Shown here one piece after another: positions 4,818-5,260 of a stretch of DNA of 5,260 nt (the stretch's first letter is position 1; each line of letters starts with the position of its first letter). Position numbers and translations under genes: made by a program. Below the pieces are notes generated by a model. The model saw only the letters and a list, made by a program, of their open reading frames with translations, searched no databases and was not told the origin of the DNA. Source of the stretch: Actinomycetes bacterium (GTDB lineage: Bacteria; Actinomycetota; Acidimicrobiia; Spongiisociales; UBA5794); assembly GCA_023336765.1 (NCBI GenBank), contig JAMBLL010000255.1:1-5260 (forward strand). The letters run 5' to 3'.

Positions 4818-5260
4818 ATGACTCAGTCCATCGGCATCGGCGTGGTCGGTTTCGGCTGGATGGGACAGGCGCACTCGCGCTCCTATCTACGAATCCCGAT
4901 GCTTTTCCCCGAGGCGGAACTCATGCCCCGGCTTCTCATCGTTGCGGACAACGTCCCGGAGCGTGCCAAGCTGGCCACACAGAATTTCGGATTCGAGGCA
5001 GCCACGGCCGACTGGAGAGACGTGGTTGGACACCCTGAGGTCGAAGTGGTCGTGATCGGTGCCCCCAACAAGCTTCACCGAGAGATCGCCGTCGCTGCTG
5101 CTGGCTCGGGGAAAGCCATCTTCTGCGAGAAGCCGGTCGGTGAGGCGCCGGCCGTCACCGCTGAGATCGAGTACGCGGCGCGCAAAGCCGGTGTGGTCAC
5201 CGGGGTCGGTTTCAACTACCGATGGGCTCCTCTCGTCCAGCACCTCAAGCAGCTTATCGA
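4818..5260 (+). CDS. Gfo/Idh/MocA-family oxidoreductase, N-terminal part
   Basis: The first 147 codons of a gene that continues past the right edge. The protein is a cytoplasmic NAD(P)-dependent sugar or polyol dehydrogenase of the glucose-fructose oxidoreductase/inositol dehydrogenase family. The Rossmann motif GxGxxG is at residues 11-16 (GFGWMG), with D44 after the second strand as a likely NAD-ribose contact. AttADW (62-66) and VVVIGAPNKLHREIAV (77-92) are typical of the fold. CEKPV at 103-107 carries the conserved EKP motif, whose Lys105 is the usual catalytic or cofactor-contacting lysine. GFNYRWAP (131-138) opens the C-terminal dimerisation and substrate domain, most of which is missing here. 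Lying divergently from a CUT2 sugar importer, it plausibly oxidises the imported substrate; myo-inositol or a related polyol is one option, but not shown. Confidence 0.92.
   Translation, partial: MTQSIGIGVVGFGWMGQAHSRSYLRIPMLFPEAELMPRLLIVADNVPERAKLATQNFGFEAATADWRDVVGHPEVEVVVIGAPNKLHREIAVAAAGSGKAIFCEKPVGEAPAVTAEIEYAARKAGVVTGVGFNYRWAPLVQHLKQLI

Noticed and set aside
4471..5038. Plus-strand open frames through the intergenic region and into the oxidoreductase gene
   Set aside because: They have no SD and no protein-like pattern, and they overlap the clear Gfo/Idh/MocA frame in another phase.
1..5260. tRNA, rRNA, CRISPR array, insertion sequence or attachment site
   Set aside because: No cloverleaf-like or regularly spaced repeats, transposase motifs or terminal inverted repeats were seen on reading both strands.

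Overview
The window is GC-rich with dense, mostly G/C-ending codons, strong Shine-Dalgarno (SD) sites and a lipoprotein whose mature N-terminus is rich in Ser, Asp, Thr and Gly. This style suits a high-GC bacterium, most likely an actinobacterium, possibly of the Acidimicrobiia type. The lineage is inferred from style only; no marker gene is present.

Left part (about 1-1250). The 5' end of a short-chain dehydrogenase/reductase (SDR) gene runs off the left edge on the minus strand. Upstream of it, also on the minus strand, is a small stand-alone tandem ACT-domain protein. Divergent from that, on the plus strand, is a small exported or membrane-anchored protein with an HEFAH zinc-metallopeptidase motif. 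None of these three is clearly tied to the transporter.

Central part (about 1363-4449, minus strand). This is a complete CUT2-type (ribose/fructose/inositol-like) sugar ABC transporter operon in the order substrate-binding lipoprotein, permease, ATPase. The ATPase has one nucleotide-binding domain, as in FrcA, instead of the fused pair of RbsA. Permease and ATPase overlap by ATGA. A perfect 17-bp hairpin separates the binding-protein gene from the permease gene and probably lowers or stabilises expression differentially.

Right part (4450-5260). A 368-bp divergent control region holds two related CG-centred palindromes, candidate LacI-type operators, and overlapping candidate promoters. Beyond it, on the plus strand, a Gfo/Idh/MocA-family NAD(P)-dependent oxidoreductase begins and runs off the right edge. 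The layout suggests a sugar or polyol uptake and oxidation locus: the lipoprotein captures the substrate, the permease and ATPase import it, and the divergent dehydrogenase starts catabolism, with one repressor possibly controlling both directions. The substrate and the regulator cannot be read from this window.

I see no clearly undescribed system. The points most worth following are the divergent operator region, the intercistronic hairpin, the acidic tail on the single-domain ATPase and the small exported HEXXH protein.
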